From positions 124,001 through 188,000 of the forward strand of contig JBBRNX010000001.1 of assembly GCA_038230035.1 (NCBI GenBank): a stretch of DNA of 64,000 bases. The letters are read 5' to 3'. This DNA is from Gaiella sp038230035. GTDB taxonomy: Bacteria > Actinomycetota > Thermoleophilia > Gaiellales > Gaiellaceae. Positions 17,057-24,880 of the stretch are shown here, piece by piece. Each line of letters opens with the position of its first letter. Position 1 is the first letter of the stretch. The notes beneath the pieces were generated by a model, which made no database searches, had not been told where the DNA came from, and saw only the letters and a program-made list of their open reading frames with translations. Made by a program: the position numbers and the translations under genes.

Positions 17057-17442
17057 GCGCGGGCACCGTTGCGATCGGCCTCTCGCTCGGTCTCCTCGCC
17101 GGCGTGATGTCGGGTTTGTTCGGGGTCGGCGGCGGCATTCTCTTCGTCCCGGTCCTCGTCGCGCTCGGGCTCGGGCAGATCGAGGCGGCTGCGACATCGC
17201 TGCTCGCGATCGTCCCGACGGCCGGCGCCGGCATCTGGCGGCAAGCGCGTTACGGGAACCTGCGTGTTCGGTCGGCGCTCGTCCTCGGCATCGCATCGCT
17301 CGCGGGCGTCGAGGCTGGGGTAGTCATCGCGACGTCTCTCCCCGAGAGCACGCTGCGTAGGCTGTTCGGCGTGTTGCTCCTCTGTGTCGCAGTCCAGCTA
17401 TCGGTGCGCGCTCTCCGTCCGAGTGACAAGGTCGCCCCGTGA
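17053..17442 (+). CDS. Half-size TauE/SafE-family membrane protein, second of a pair
   Basis: A 129-residue protein with the same architecture as its upstream neighbour: four membrane segments and the signature LAGVMSGLFGVGGGILFVPV at residues 15-35. Both halves start with their own repeat motif and have a clean 3' end, so this is a two-gene version of the family and not a frameshifted single gene. It is coupled by ATGA to the first half, and its stop overlaps the GTG of the M23 peptidase gene. Confidence 0.8.
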   Translation: MSAGTVAIGLSLGLLAGVMSGLFGVGGGILFVPVLVALGLGQIEAAATSLLAIVPTAGAGIWRQARYGNLRVRSALVLGIASLAGVEAGVVIATSLPESTLRRLFGVLLLCVAVQLSVRALRPSDKVAP

Positions 17443-18875
17443 CGAGGCGTGCCGCTGTGGCGAGGCTGGCCGCCGCGATCGGTGCGCTGGGGCTTGTCGC
17501 AGCCGTCGGCGGCCTGGCTGGGGCCGCGCCAAAAGCACAGCAGACGACCGCCACCGCGGTAGCGGTTCGCATCACGGTCCCCGGAATGCCTGACGTCAAG
17601 GGCGGCGAGGTCGTCGGCCCGCCCGGGGCATCGACTGCGGTCGCCGGGTTCGCGTATCCGGACGATGCGTCGATCGTCCGGCTCGGCTCGGCGGCGGGAA
17701 CGGTCGTCGCTCAACCCGGCGATCCGGCGAGCGCCCAGGCGACTGCCGATGCGATCGCCGTGTCGCTCTTCGGCGGCGAGATCACTGCGGACACGGTCTC
17801 GGCGCGCGCAACAAGCGCCGCGGGCGCGGTCTCGGCGTCCGCCGACACCTCGGCATCGCACGTCGATGGGCTCGTCGCCCTCGGCCAGCCGGTGACATCT
17901 GTCCAGAACGGACAGTTGCCACTCGCCGACTGGGGCACGCTGGAGTTGCTCGTCACCGAGTCGACGACTACACCGGCCGCGGGCTCACCGACCGGTGCGA
18001 CGAAGAACAGCCCCAAGATCGGACACGCGTCGGTCGTGGGCCTGCGGATCAAGCTGCTTCTCGATCACGGGGGTCTCCCGGCCGGAAGCGAGATCGACCT
18101 CGGCACTGCAGATGCGACCGCGGCTGCGAGCGCCGTGGCTTCGACGACCCCGACCGTGACCGCGCCTCCGGCCAAGCCGAAGCCGCCGCCGACCAGGCAC
18201 TTCGTCGAGCCGGGGACGTCGATCCCGGGCGCGCCGCCCGATCTCGTGCGCCCTCTTCCGCCAGGTGTCCAGAGCAAGCTGACGAACGGCGGTTACGTCT
18301 TCCCTGTCTACGGCCCTGCTAGCTTCGGCGATACGTTCGGCGCCTCACGTCCCGATGTGAAGGGCGGCTGGCACCACGGCGAGGACATCTTCGGCCCGCT
18401 CGGGACACCGCTGCTCGCGGTCGCCACCGGCACCGTCCACACTGTCGGCTGGAACCAGATCGGCGGCTGGCGGTTCTGGCTCCGCGACGAATCAGGCAAC
18501 GAGTTCTACTACGCGCACCTTTCCGCCTACTCGCCGCTCGCCGTCGAAGGCAAGCACGTCCAGGCGGGCGACGTGATCGGCTTTCTCGGTAAGAGCGGTG
18601 ACGCAGAGTTCAGTCTGCCGCATCTCCATTTCGAGATTCACCCAGCCGCGTTGCAGTCGCTCGGCTACGACGGAGTTGTCGCTCCGTACCCGTTCCTCGT
18701 GGCGTGGCGGCGCGCCCAGGACGCGTCCTTCGCGGATGGACGGACGTACGTGTCGGATGCCAATGGCCTACCGCGAGCCGTTGCACCACCGCCTGGCGCC
18801 GTGCTCTTGCAGTCGTCGGACATCTCCCGCTCGAGTGGTCTCGTACCAGGCGCCCTTCGCCGAGCGTGGAAATAG
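17439..18875 (+). CDS. Secreted M23 (LytM-type) metallopeptidase
   Basis: A 478-residue exported protein. A signal peptide (about 1-29, ending GAAP) is followed by a beta-rich N-terminal region that resembles choice-of-anchor P sequences, then an Ala/Pro/Thr linker near 230-260. The C-terminal lysostaphin-like domain has the zinc ligands in WHHGEDIFGPLGTP (H-x3-D) and PHLHFEIH (HxH). Such enzymes cut peptidoglycan peptide bridges or act as regulators of cell-wall hydrolysis. Both zinc motifs are intact, so activity is expected. The GTG overlaps the TauE stop. The stop codon lies at the edge of a strong hairpin. Confidence 0.87.
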   Translation: MTRRAAVARLAAAIGALGLVAAVGGLAGAAPKAQQTTATAVAVRITVPGMPDVKGGEVVGPPGASTAVAGFAYPDDASIVRLGSAAGTVVAQPGDPASAQATADAIAVSLFGGEITADTVSARATSAAGAVSASADTSASHVDGLVALGQPVTSVQNGQLPLADWGTLELLVTESTTTPAAGSPTGATKNSPKIGHASVVGLRIKLLLDHGGLPAGSEIDLGTADATAAASAVASTTPTVTAPPAKPKPPPTRHFVEPGTSIPGAPPDLVRPLPPGVQSKLTNGGYVFPVYGPASFGDTFGASRPDVKGGWHHGEDIFGPLGTPLLAVATGTVHTVGWNQIGGWRFWLRDESGNEFYYAHLSAYSPLAVEGKHVQAGDVIGFLGKSGDAEFSLPHLHFEIHPAALQSLGYDGVVAPYPFLVAWRRAQDASFADGRTYVSDANGLPRAVAPPPGAVLLQSSDISRSSGLVPGALRRAWK

Positions 18876-18919
18876 AACAGCGCTGGGGACAGGCTAGACC
18901 CTGTCCCCAGCGCTGTTCT
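18874..18919. terminator. Bidirectional terminator hairpin between convergent genes
   Basis: A perfect 20-bp inverted repeat: AGAACAGCGCTGGGGACAGG at 18874-18893 and its complement at 18900-18919, with a 6-base loop. The left foot overlaps the M23 stop and the right foot touches the stop of the convergent gene at 18919-18921. It fits a bidirectional transcription terminator, or a palindromic repeat used as one. No clear T tract follows on either side. Confidence 0.75.
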
Positions 18920-19422
18920 CATTCGCTAGCGTCGGCTACGGCCACCGGCTCGGCGCCGTTGGCCTCCGCTGCGGCGGTCTCGTTGGCCGCGGCGGCCTCC
19001 GGCGTAGCGAGGTCGAGCGGTGCGAGATCGTCCTCCCCGGCGACCTTGTCGACGAGCCAGTCACGCGTGCTCTGCCCTGTCCACGGGTTGTAGAGCGCGC
19101 CGGCGACGACGCCCGCGAGCAGCAACGCCTTGCGCTTCTTGGCGCCCCGCTTGCCGCCCTTCTTTCCCTGGACACGCTCGACTGCGTCGGTCAACTCGGC
19201 GAGCGCCCGCTGCAGATTGCCGTGCACGTCCTTGTCGGTGGCGAGCTTCGTGGCCGACTTCGTCAGCCCGCTCTCCTTGGACAGATCGCCGTAGACGCCG
19301 CGTGCCGCGTCGATCGCCTCGCGCACATTCCCGCGAAACTCCTCGTCCTTGAGCGCCCGCTCGATGTACGGCCGCAGGCTCTCGACGGTGTCGCCGAGCC
19401 GCTCGTTCCCTTTCTTGGCCAT
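18919..19422 (-). CDS. Small membrane-associated protein, YtxH-like
   Basis: A 167-residue protein of unknown function. The N-terminal 90 residues are charged and helical (MAKKGNERLGDTVESLRPYI). A basic stretch GKKGGKRGAKKRK precedes one short hydrophobic segment, ALLLAGVVAGALYNP, at about residues 100-114, and the tail is Ala/Glu rich. The layout recalls YtxH-like stress proteins, but the match is loose. It is the only gene on its strand here and is convergent with the M23 gene across a shared terminator. Confidence 0.65.
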   Translation of the reverse strand: MAKKGNERLGDTVESLRPYIERALKDEEFRGNVREAIDAARGVYGDLSKESGLTKSATKLATDKDVHGNLQRALAELTDAVERVQGKKGGKRGAKKRKALLLAGVVAGALYNPWTGQSTRDWLVDKVAGEDDLAPLDLATPEAAAANETAAAEANGAEPVAVADASE

Positions 19423-19504
19423 CGGAGGCCGTCCTTTCCTCGAGTGCTTCCTACCCCCAAGTATGCCGCCCGCGCAACGTCCTGCGGGCTACTACGATGG
19501 ATGC

Positions 19505-19651
19505 GTGCGCACGGTGAGGCGGATCTTGGCCGCGATAGGGCTGTTTTTCGGCGGGCTCGCGTACATCTGGTACGCCAGTGTTCGGGCTGTACCTGCGGTC
19601 AGGCGTCGCAAGGCCGCGCTGCGCGCCGGGGTCTCCCGGCGGCGTCGCTAG
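19505..19651 (+). CDS. Small single-pass membrane protein, 48 residues
   Basis: A GTG at 19505 opens a 48-codon frame: VRTVRRILAAIGLFFGGLAY, then IWYASVRAVPAV and a very basic end (RRRKAALRAGVSRRRR). The first 25 residues form one membrane helix flanked by arginines, a typical small inner-membrane protein. It is 6 bases upstream of the YczE-like gene, same strand. I do not recognise a family. Codon use and the clean hydrophobic pattern favour a real gene. Confidence 0.55.
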   Translation: MRTVRRILAAIGLFFGGLAYIWYASVRAVPAVRRRKAALRAGVSRRRR

Positions 19652-19657
19652 ACGTTC

Positions 19658-20317
19658 GTGCACGGCGTTCCACCCGAGGTGCGCGGCGGGATCGTGGTCC
19701 GTTGGATGGCTCTCGTCTCCGGGCTTGCGTTCTTCGCGTTCGGGATCGTCCTCCTGTACGAGTCGCGGCTCGGACTCTCGCCGTGGGACGTCCTCTCGCA
19801 GGGCATCGCCAAACACAGCCCGCTGACCTTTGGGAACGCCAACATTGCGGCGGCGCTCGTCGTTTTGGTGAGTGCCTGGCGACTTGGCGCCCGGGTCGGA
19901 CCCGGGACGGTTGCGAATGCCATCTTGATTGGCCTCTTCCTCGACGCGTTTCTCGGGCTGTCGCTCATCCGGCGGCTCGGCAATGCGCCTCTGGCTGTCC
20001 GCGTCGCGGAGCTCGTCGCCGGAATCCTCGTGATTGGCGCCGCATCCGCTCTGTACATCGGCGCGGCCCTCGGCGCCGGCCCTCGCGATTCGCTGATGCT
20101 CGTCGTGTCGTCGCGCTCCGGCGCGCGGGTGGGTGCCGTGAGGGCTGCGATCGAGAGTGCCGTCACCGTGGTCGGGTTCGCGCTCGGCGGCAAGGTCGGG
20201 ATCGGAACGCTGGCGTTCGCACTCGGGATCGGCCCTGCTGTGGAGGCGTCGTTCTGGCTGCTAGCGCGGTCGCCGGCCTCAGTCCCTGCGACGCCGAGTA
20301 CGATCGAGCCGGCATGA
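19658..20317 (+). CDS. YczE/YitT-like integral membrane protein
   Basis: A 219-residue protein with five to six membrane helices. It has the conserved ESRLGLSPWDVLSQGIA and, in the second half, AALGAGPRDSLMLVVSSRSG, which is the duplicated G-x-G-P-x-D/W motif of the YczE family. Bacillus YczE helps surfactin synthetase by an unknown mechanism; no enzymatic role is established. GTG start at 19658. Its stop overlaps the rmlA start (ATGA), placing it at the head of the dTDP-rhamnose operon. Confidence 0.78.
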   Translation: MHGVPPEVRGGIVVRWMALVSGLAFFAFGIVLLYESRLGLSPWDVLSQGIAKHSPLTFGNANIAAALVVLVSAWRLGARVGPGTVANAILIGLFLDAFLGLSLIRRLGNAPLAVRVAELVAGILVIGAASALYIGAALGAGPRDSLMLVVSSRSGARVGAVRAAIESAVTVVGFALGGKVGIGTLAFALGIGPAVEASFWLLARSPASVPATPSTIEPA

Positions 20318-21093
20318 GAGGCCTGATCTGCGCGGGCGGCGAAGCGACCCGGCTCGGGGAGCTGACGCGTGCGACGAACAAGCATCTGCTTCCGGTCGGC
20401 AGCTGGCCGATGGTGTACTACCCGCTTCAGCTCCTGCAGCTGGCGGGCATCCACGAGGTGCTGGTCGTCACCGGGAAGCACCACGCGGGGCAGATGATCG
20501 ACTTGCTCGGCGACGGCCGGCTTGCGTCCCGCGGCGGCGGCGGCCCGCTTCTCGAGCTCGATCTCACATATAAGGTGCAGACCGAGGCCGGCGGGATCGC
20601 CCAGGTCGTCGGCATGGCGCGGGAGTTTGCGGGCGACGAAGGGCTCGTGGTCGTTCTCGGCGACAACATCTTCGAGCGGTCGCAGAGCGAGTCGCTGCGC
20701 ACCTGGGGTGAACGGCCCGACGTAGCCCAGATTTTCGTCAAGGCGGTGCCCGACCCGGAGGCATTCGGGGTCGTCGTCTACGACGACGAGGGCAACGTCG
20801 CCGACATCGTCGAGAAAGCCGGCTCCGTCGATCTGCGCTACGACGCGCCGCCTTCAGATCGAGCGGTTGTCGGCCTCTACTGCTACCCGCCGGACGTCTT
20901 CGACGCCATCGCTGACCTGGAACCGTCGAGTCGCGGCGAGCTCGAGATCACCGACGTGAACCGGTACTACGCGCGCGCCGAGCGTCTTGTCGTGCGCGAG
21001 GTCGAGGGCTGGTGGGAGGACGCTGGCAAGCACTGGCAGCACCTCGCCGAGATCGGGCAGCGCATCGAGCAGACGGGCGCGAATCGTCCGTGA
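20314..21093 (+). CDS. rmlA: Glucose-1-phosphate thymidylyltransferase
   Basis: A 259-residue nucleotidyltransferase that makes dTDP-glucose from glucose-1-phosphate and dTTP, the first step to dTDP-rhamnose. It has the signature GLICAGGEATRLGELTRATN, KHLLPVGSWPMVYYPLQ, the VVVLGDNIF metal/sugar site and the late EVEGWWEDAGKHWQHL. It is of the shorter type, lacking the C-terminal allosteric helices of the 290-residue enterobacterial RmlA. Start ATG overlaps the upstream stop, and its end overlaps rmlC. Confidence 0.88.
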   Translation: MRGLICAGGEATRLGELTRATNKHLLPVGSWPMVYYPLQLLQLAGIHEVLVVTGKHHAGQMIDLLGDGRLASRGGGGPLLELDLTYKVQTEAGGIAQVVGMAREFAGDEGLVVVLGDNIFERSQSESLRTWGERPDVAQIFVKAVPDPEAFGVVVYDDEGNVADIVEKAGSVDLRYDAPPSDRAVVGLYCYPPDVFDAIADLEPSSRGELEITDVNRYYARAERLVVREVEGWWEDAGKHWQHLAEIGQRIEQTGANRP

Positions 21094-21557
21094 TCGACGG
21101 GCTGCTCCGGATCCCGCTGCGCCGCTTCGAGGACGAGCGTGGCTGGTTCTGCGAGCTGCGCCGCGAGAGTGCGCTACCGCGGCCAACCATGCAGACGAAC
21201 GTCTCGTTCTCGCGGCAGGGAGTGCTGCGCGGATTGCACTACCACCTGCGCGGGCAGGACGATCTGTTCGTGTGCCTGCATGGGACGGCCCGCGTCGTGG
21301 TGCTCGATCGCGAGACGGGCGAGACGTTCACCGAGGACATCGGCGAGCTGAACCCGGTCGCGATCTACGTCCCGGGCCACCATGCGCACGGCTTCGAGGC
21401 CCTGACGGACCTGCTCTTCTGCTACCACGTCACCGAGGAGTACGACCCGGCCGACCCCGACGAGCACGGGCTCTGCTGGGCCGACCCACGCGTCAAGCAC
21501 CTATGGAGCAGCCAAACACCGATCCTCTCGCCGCGCGACACCGCCGCCTGCTCGTAA
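21090..21557 (+). CDS. rmlC: dTDP-4-dehydrorhamnose 3,5-epimerase family protein
   Basis: A 155-residue cupin of the RmlC family. It shows FEDERGWFCELRRES, the active-site region SRQGVLRGLHYHLRGQDDLF with the catalytic histidine, and VAIYVPGHHAHGFEAL. The enzyme inverts C3 and C5 of dTDP-4-keto-6-deoxyglucose. It is shorter than the usual 180-200 residues, with a reduced C-terminus. GTG at 21090 overlaps the rmlA stop (GTGA). The end overlaps rmlD by about 55 bases. Confidence 0.87.
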   Translation: MIDGLLRIPLRRFEDERGWFCELRRESALPRPTMQTNVSFSRQGVLRGLHYHLRGQDDLFVCLHGTARVVVLDRETGETFTEDIGELNPVAIYVPGHHAHGFEALTDLLFCYHVTEEYDPADPDEHGLCWADPRVKHLWSSQTPILSPRDTAACS

Positions 21558-22354
21558 CGGGTGCCGGAGGCCAGCTGGGCCGGGCGCTCCAGCAGGCGTT
21601 TGCCGACGAGGACGTTGTCGCGCTCGGTCACGCCGAGTGGGACGTGGCATTGCCTGCGCCCGACCTGCCGCCGCTCGATCTCGTTCTCCATACCGCCGCG
21701 TGGACGGATGTCGACGCCGCCGAGACCGACCCTCAGAGTGCAGCCGCGGTCAACGTCGGCGGCACCCTCAACGTCGCGGAACTTGGCGTCCCGCTCGTCT
21801 CGTTCTCGAGTGACTATGTCTTCGACGGTCGAAAGGGGGCGCCGTACGTCGAGTCCGACGGCCCGAATCCGCTCTGTGTGTACGGCCGCTCGAAGCTCGG
21901 ATCCGAAGGAGCGGCGGGCGAGGACGCCTGGATCGTCAGGAGCTCGTGGCTCTTCGCAGAGACGGGCCACAACTTCGTTCGCACGATGCTGCGGCTCGGC
22001 GGGGAGCGCGACGAGGTCGCGGTGGTCGACGATCAGCGTGGCTGCCCGACGTACGCCGGCCATCTTGCCGCCGCGACGCGCGAGCTCGTCGACAGCGGGC
22101 AGCCGCGCGGGGTCTGGCACCTGGCAGCGGGTGGCGACTGCACGTGGGCCGAGCTCGCCGAGGCGACTTTTGACCTCGCCGGCCTCGATTGCCGCGTGCG
22201 GCGGATCAGCTCGGCGGAGCTGGGGCGGCCGGCGCCGCGGCCAGCGTACTCCGTTCTCCGCAGCGAGCGCGACGGCGCCCCGGTGCTGCCGCACTGGCAT
22301 GACGGCTTGCGCGAGTGTCTAGCCCGTTTGGCGGCGTCGGACGACGACGTCTAG
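21503..22354 (+). CDS. rmlD: dTDP-4-dehydrorhamnose reductase
   Basis: A 283-residue extended short-chain reductase for the last step to dTDP-L-rhamnose. Rossmann motif VTGAGGQLGRALQQAF, the HTAAWTDVDAAE segment, SSDYVFDGRKGAPYVE with the active-site Tyr-x3-Lys in VYGRSKLGSE, and the late WHLAAGGDCTWAE are all present. The ATG at 21503 lies inside rmlC, an unusually long overlap; a shorter start nearer the stop of rmlC has no good codon. The gene is followed by rmlB after 59 bases. Confidence 0.87.
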   Translation: MEQPNTDPLAARHRRLLVTGAGGQLGRALQQAFADEDVVALGHAEWDVALPAPDLPPLDLVLHTAAWTDVDAAETDPQSAAAVNVGGTLNVAELGVPLVSFSSDYVFDGRKGAPYVESDGPNPLCVYGRSKLGSEGAAGEDAWIVRSSWLFAETGHNFVRTMLRLGGERDEVAVVDDQRGCPTYAGHLAAATRELVDSGQPRGVWHLAAGGDCTWAELAEATFDLAGLDCRVRRISSAELGRPAPRPAYSVLRSERDGAPVLPHWHDGLRECLARLAASDDDV

Positions 22355-22413
22355 CACTGCGAACGGCGCTATTGGCCCATGGCGCACGGTCCGTGGCTAG
22401 CCTGTCGGGCGCC

Positions 22414-23403
22414 ATGCGTGTCCTCGTCACGGGCGGAGCCGGCTTCATCGGCTCGCATTTCGTCCGCCGTCTGCTCGCTTCGGGCCATGAGCCGGTCGTC
22501 CTCGACAAGCTGACCTACGCCGGCAACCCGGCGAACCTAGACGGGCTCGACGTCAAGCTCGTTGTCGGAGACATTGCCGATCCCGAGGCAGTCGCAGCCG
22601 CAGGAGCGGGGTGCGAGGCGGCTGTCAACTTCGCCGCCGAGACGCACGTTGACCGTTCGATCCTCGGTGCGAGGGAGTTTGCCCTCACGAATGTTGTCGG
22701 CGCCCAAACCATGCTCGAGTGGGCGCGGCGGACAGATGCGCGGCTCGTGCACGTCTCGACCGACGAGGTCTACGGCGATCTCGAACAGGGCGGCCGCTCG
22801 CGCGAGGACGACCCGCTACGGCCGTCAAGCCCGTATTCGGCGACGAAAGCGGCAGGCGATCTGCTCGTTCCCGCGTATGTCCGCACATACGGCGTCAACG
22901 CGTCCGTCACGCGTGGCGCGAACACGTACGGCGCGCGTCAGCATCCAGAGAAGCTGATCCCGCTCTTCGTGACGAATGCCCTCGACGGCGTGCCGCTACC
23001 GGTCTACGGGGACGGGCAGCAGGTGCGGGAGTGGCTGCATGCGGGGGATCACGCTGCGGCGATCGAGCTCGTCCTGAACAAGGGCGTGCCGGGCGAGATC
23101 TACAACGTCGGCGGCGAGGATCACGAGAACCTCGAGGTGACGCACCGCATCGTCGAGCTCACCGGAGCGGATCCGAGTCTCATCACCCACGTCGAGGATC
23201 GGGCCGGCCACGATCGCCGCTACTCGGTCGACGACAGCAAGCTGAGGGCGCTCGGCTGGGCGCCCGCGCACTCGTTCGGCGAGAGCGGCCTGCCCGACAC
23301 GGTCGCCTGGTACCGCGAGAACCGAGCGTGGTGCGACGCAGTCAAAGCCGGTGAGTACCGCGTCTACTACGAGGAGCAGTATTCGGGCCGGCTCAAGGCT
23401 TGA
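22414..23403 (+). CDS. rmlB: dTDP-glucose 4,6-dehydratase
   Basis: A 329-residue dehydratase. NAD motif VTGGAGFIGSHFVRRLL at the N-terminus, NFAAETHVDRSI, HVSTDEVYGDLEQGG, the catalytic YSATKAAGD, and ARQHPEKLIPLFVTNAL are textbook RmlB. It converts dTDP-glucose to the 4-keto-6-deoxy sugar used by RmlC and RmlD. The ATG at 22414 is preferred to an in-frame upstream start, which would extend back into rmlD. Gene order rmlA-C-D-B gives a full rhamnose-donor pathway. Confidence 0.92.
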   Translation: MRVLVTGGAGFIGSHFVRRLLASGHEPVVLDKLTYAGNPANLDGLDVKLVVGDIADPEAVAAAGAGCEAAVNFAAETHVDRSILGAREFALTNVVGAQTMLEWARRTDARLVHVSTDEVYGDLEQGGRSREDDPLRPSSPYSATKAAGDLLVPAYVRTYGVNASVTRGANTYGARQHPEKLIPLFVTNALDGVPLPVYGDGQQVREWLHAGDHAAAIELVLNKGVPGEIYNVGGEDHENLEVTHRIVELTGADPSLITHVEDRAGHDRRYSVDDSKLRALGWAPAHSFGESGLPDTVAWYRENRAWCDAVKAGEYRVYYEEQYSGRLKA

Positions 23404-23461
23404 CGGGTTCGGTCGAGAACTGTCATAGACCGCTCGGAGCCGCCGCGGAAGGGTCGACCTC

Positions 23462-24880
23462 ATGCGCTATCGCCTCGTAGTCATCGCAATCTTTGTCGCC
23501 ACAGCCATCGCGTCCTCCGCCGCGGCCATGACGGTGAAGCCGGGTGGCGACGGCGGAGGGAATGCTCCTGTGTCCCTACCGGCAGCAGCTCCGGGCAGCG
23601 CCGTCTTCGTCCTCTCTGGTTCGGGCTACGGCCACGGTGTCGGCCTGAGCCAGTACGGCGCACGGGGGCAGGCGCTCGCGGGTCGCTCGGTCGCGGAGAT
23701 CCTCGACTTCTACTACCCGGGGACTGTCCTCAAGCCGAGCCCGACAACGACCGTGCGTGTTCTTCTTGCTCCAGCCGCAAAGGCGGTCACTGTCTCGTCG
23801 GCTTCCCCGTTCTCTCTCAAGGACTCGACCGGCTCGTCTTACTCGCTACCTGCCGGAGACGTGCAGCTCGGGCCCGATCTGCAGCTGCTCGTCGACGGCG
23901 CTCCCGTGACGCTCGCTGCACCGCTGACATTCGTGCCTGCCGCCGGATCGCTGCTTTCTCTCGGTGGCAAGAGCTACCGGGGCCGCCTCGAGGTCTCGTC
24001 GACCGGTACGGCGCTGCAGGTGGTCGACATCGTGGCGCTCGAGGCATACGTTCAGGGAGTTGTTCCGGGAGAGATGCCGAGCACCTGGCCGGCCGCCGCC
24101 TTGGCCGCACAGGCGGTCGCAGCCCGCTCGTACGCGCTCGCGAGCGTCGTCAACGGCAAGCCGTGGGATCTCTATCCCGACGGCCGCAGCCAGCAGTACC
24201 TCGGTGCGGCCGCAGAGACGCCGCAGACGACAGCCGCGGTGAAGGCGACCGTGCGGCAGGTGCTCTACTTCGGCGGCAAAGTGGCGACGACGTTCTACTC
24301 CTCGTCCTCGGGCGGGCAGACCGCAAGCGCGCTCGACGCCTTCGGGCTCGATCTGCCGTACCTGCCATCCCAGCGGGATCCATGGGACGACGGCTCCCCG
24401 TTCCACGTCTGGAAGACGACGTCGTACACCGGCGCCCAACTGGCGAAGGCTCTGGGCCTGCGCTCGACCGTGACGGAGGTGCGCTCGCAAGTGTCAGCCT
24501 CGCTGCGGGTTGCGACGCTCGTAGCGTTAGCTGCCAACGGCAGCTCACTGGAGCTTTCGGGTAGCGAGATCCGGAAGCGACTGGCGCTGCGCTCGACGGC
24601 GTTTCGCCTCGGCACGTTGCGCTTCGTGACTGCTCCCTCACCGACAACGACGGGCACTCGCGTCAGGCTGGCCGGGCTAGCGCGGGATGTGCAGGCTGCA
24701 ACGCTCGAACGGCTCGACGCGCCTGGGGCGTGGGTCCCGGTTGTGCAACGACTGACGGTTCAGGCCGACGGGTCGTTCGCGGCCGTTGTCCGACCGAAGC
24801 AGACGACGACGTACCGCCTCTCAGCCTCCGGGTTGCCGGGGCCCGAGCTGACGATTCCCGTCGTCACAGCGCCGGCTTGA
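23462..24880 (+). CDS. Exported SpoIID/LytB-domain protein
   Basis: A 472-residue secreted protein with a signal peptide (1-22, ending AAAM). It has the SpoIID/LytB start GSGYGHGVGLSQYGARGQAL, then DIVALEAYVQGVVPGEMPST with the catalytic-type glutamate, AAQAVAARSYAL, and FYSSSSGGQT. SpoIID is a lytic transglycosylase acting on denuded glycan strands in sporulation; in non-sporulating actinobacteria the role is probably cell-wall remodelling. A C-terminal beta domain (from about 390) is extra. It is coupled by TTGA to the subtilase gene. Confidence 0.85.
   Translation: MRYRLVVIAIFVATAIASSAAAMTVKPGGDGGGNAPVSLPAAAPGSAVFVLSGSGYGHGVGLSQYGARGQALAGRSVAEILDFYYPGTVLKPSPTTTVRVLLAPAAKAVTVSSASPFSLKDSTGSSYSLPAGDVQLGPDLQLLVDGAPVTLAAPLTFVPAAGSLLSLGGKSYRGRLEVSSTGTALQVVDIVALEAYVQGVVPGEMPSTWPAAALAAQAVAARSYALASVVNGKPWDLYPDGRSQQYLGAAAETPQTTAAVKATVRQVLYFGGKVATTFYSSSSGGQTASALDAFGLDLPYLPSQRDPWDDGSPFHVWKTTSYTGAQLAKALGLRSTVTEVRSQVSASLRVATLVALAANGSSLELSGSEIRKRLALRSTAFRLGTLRFVTAPSPTTTGTRVRLAGLARDVQAATLERLDAPGAWVPVVQRLTVQADGSFAAVVRPKQTTTYRLSASGLPGPELTIPVVTAPA

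Noticed and set aside
17250..17861. A 203-codon minus-strand frame opposite the second TauE half and the M23 N-terminus
   Set aside because: Antisense shadow with no membrane pattern or motif; the plus-strand genes are chained by 4-base overlaps.
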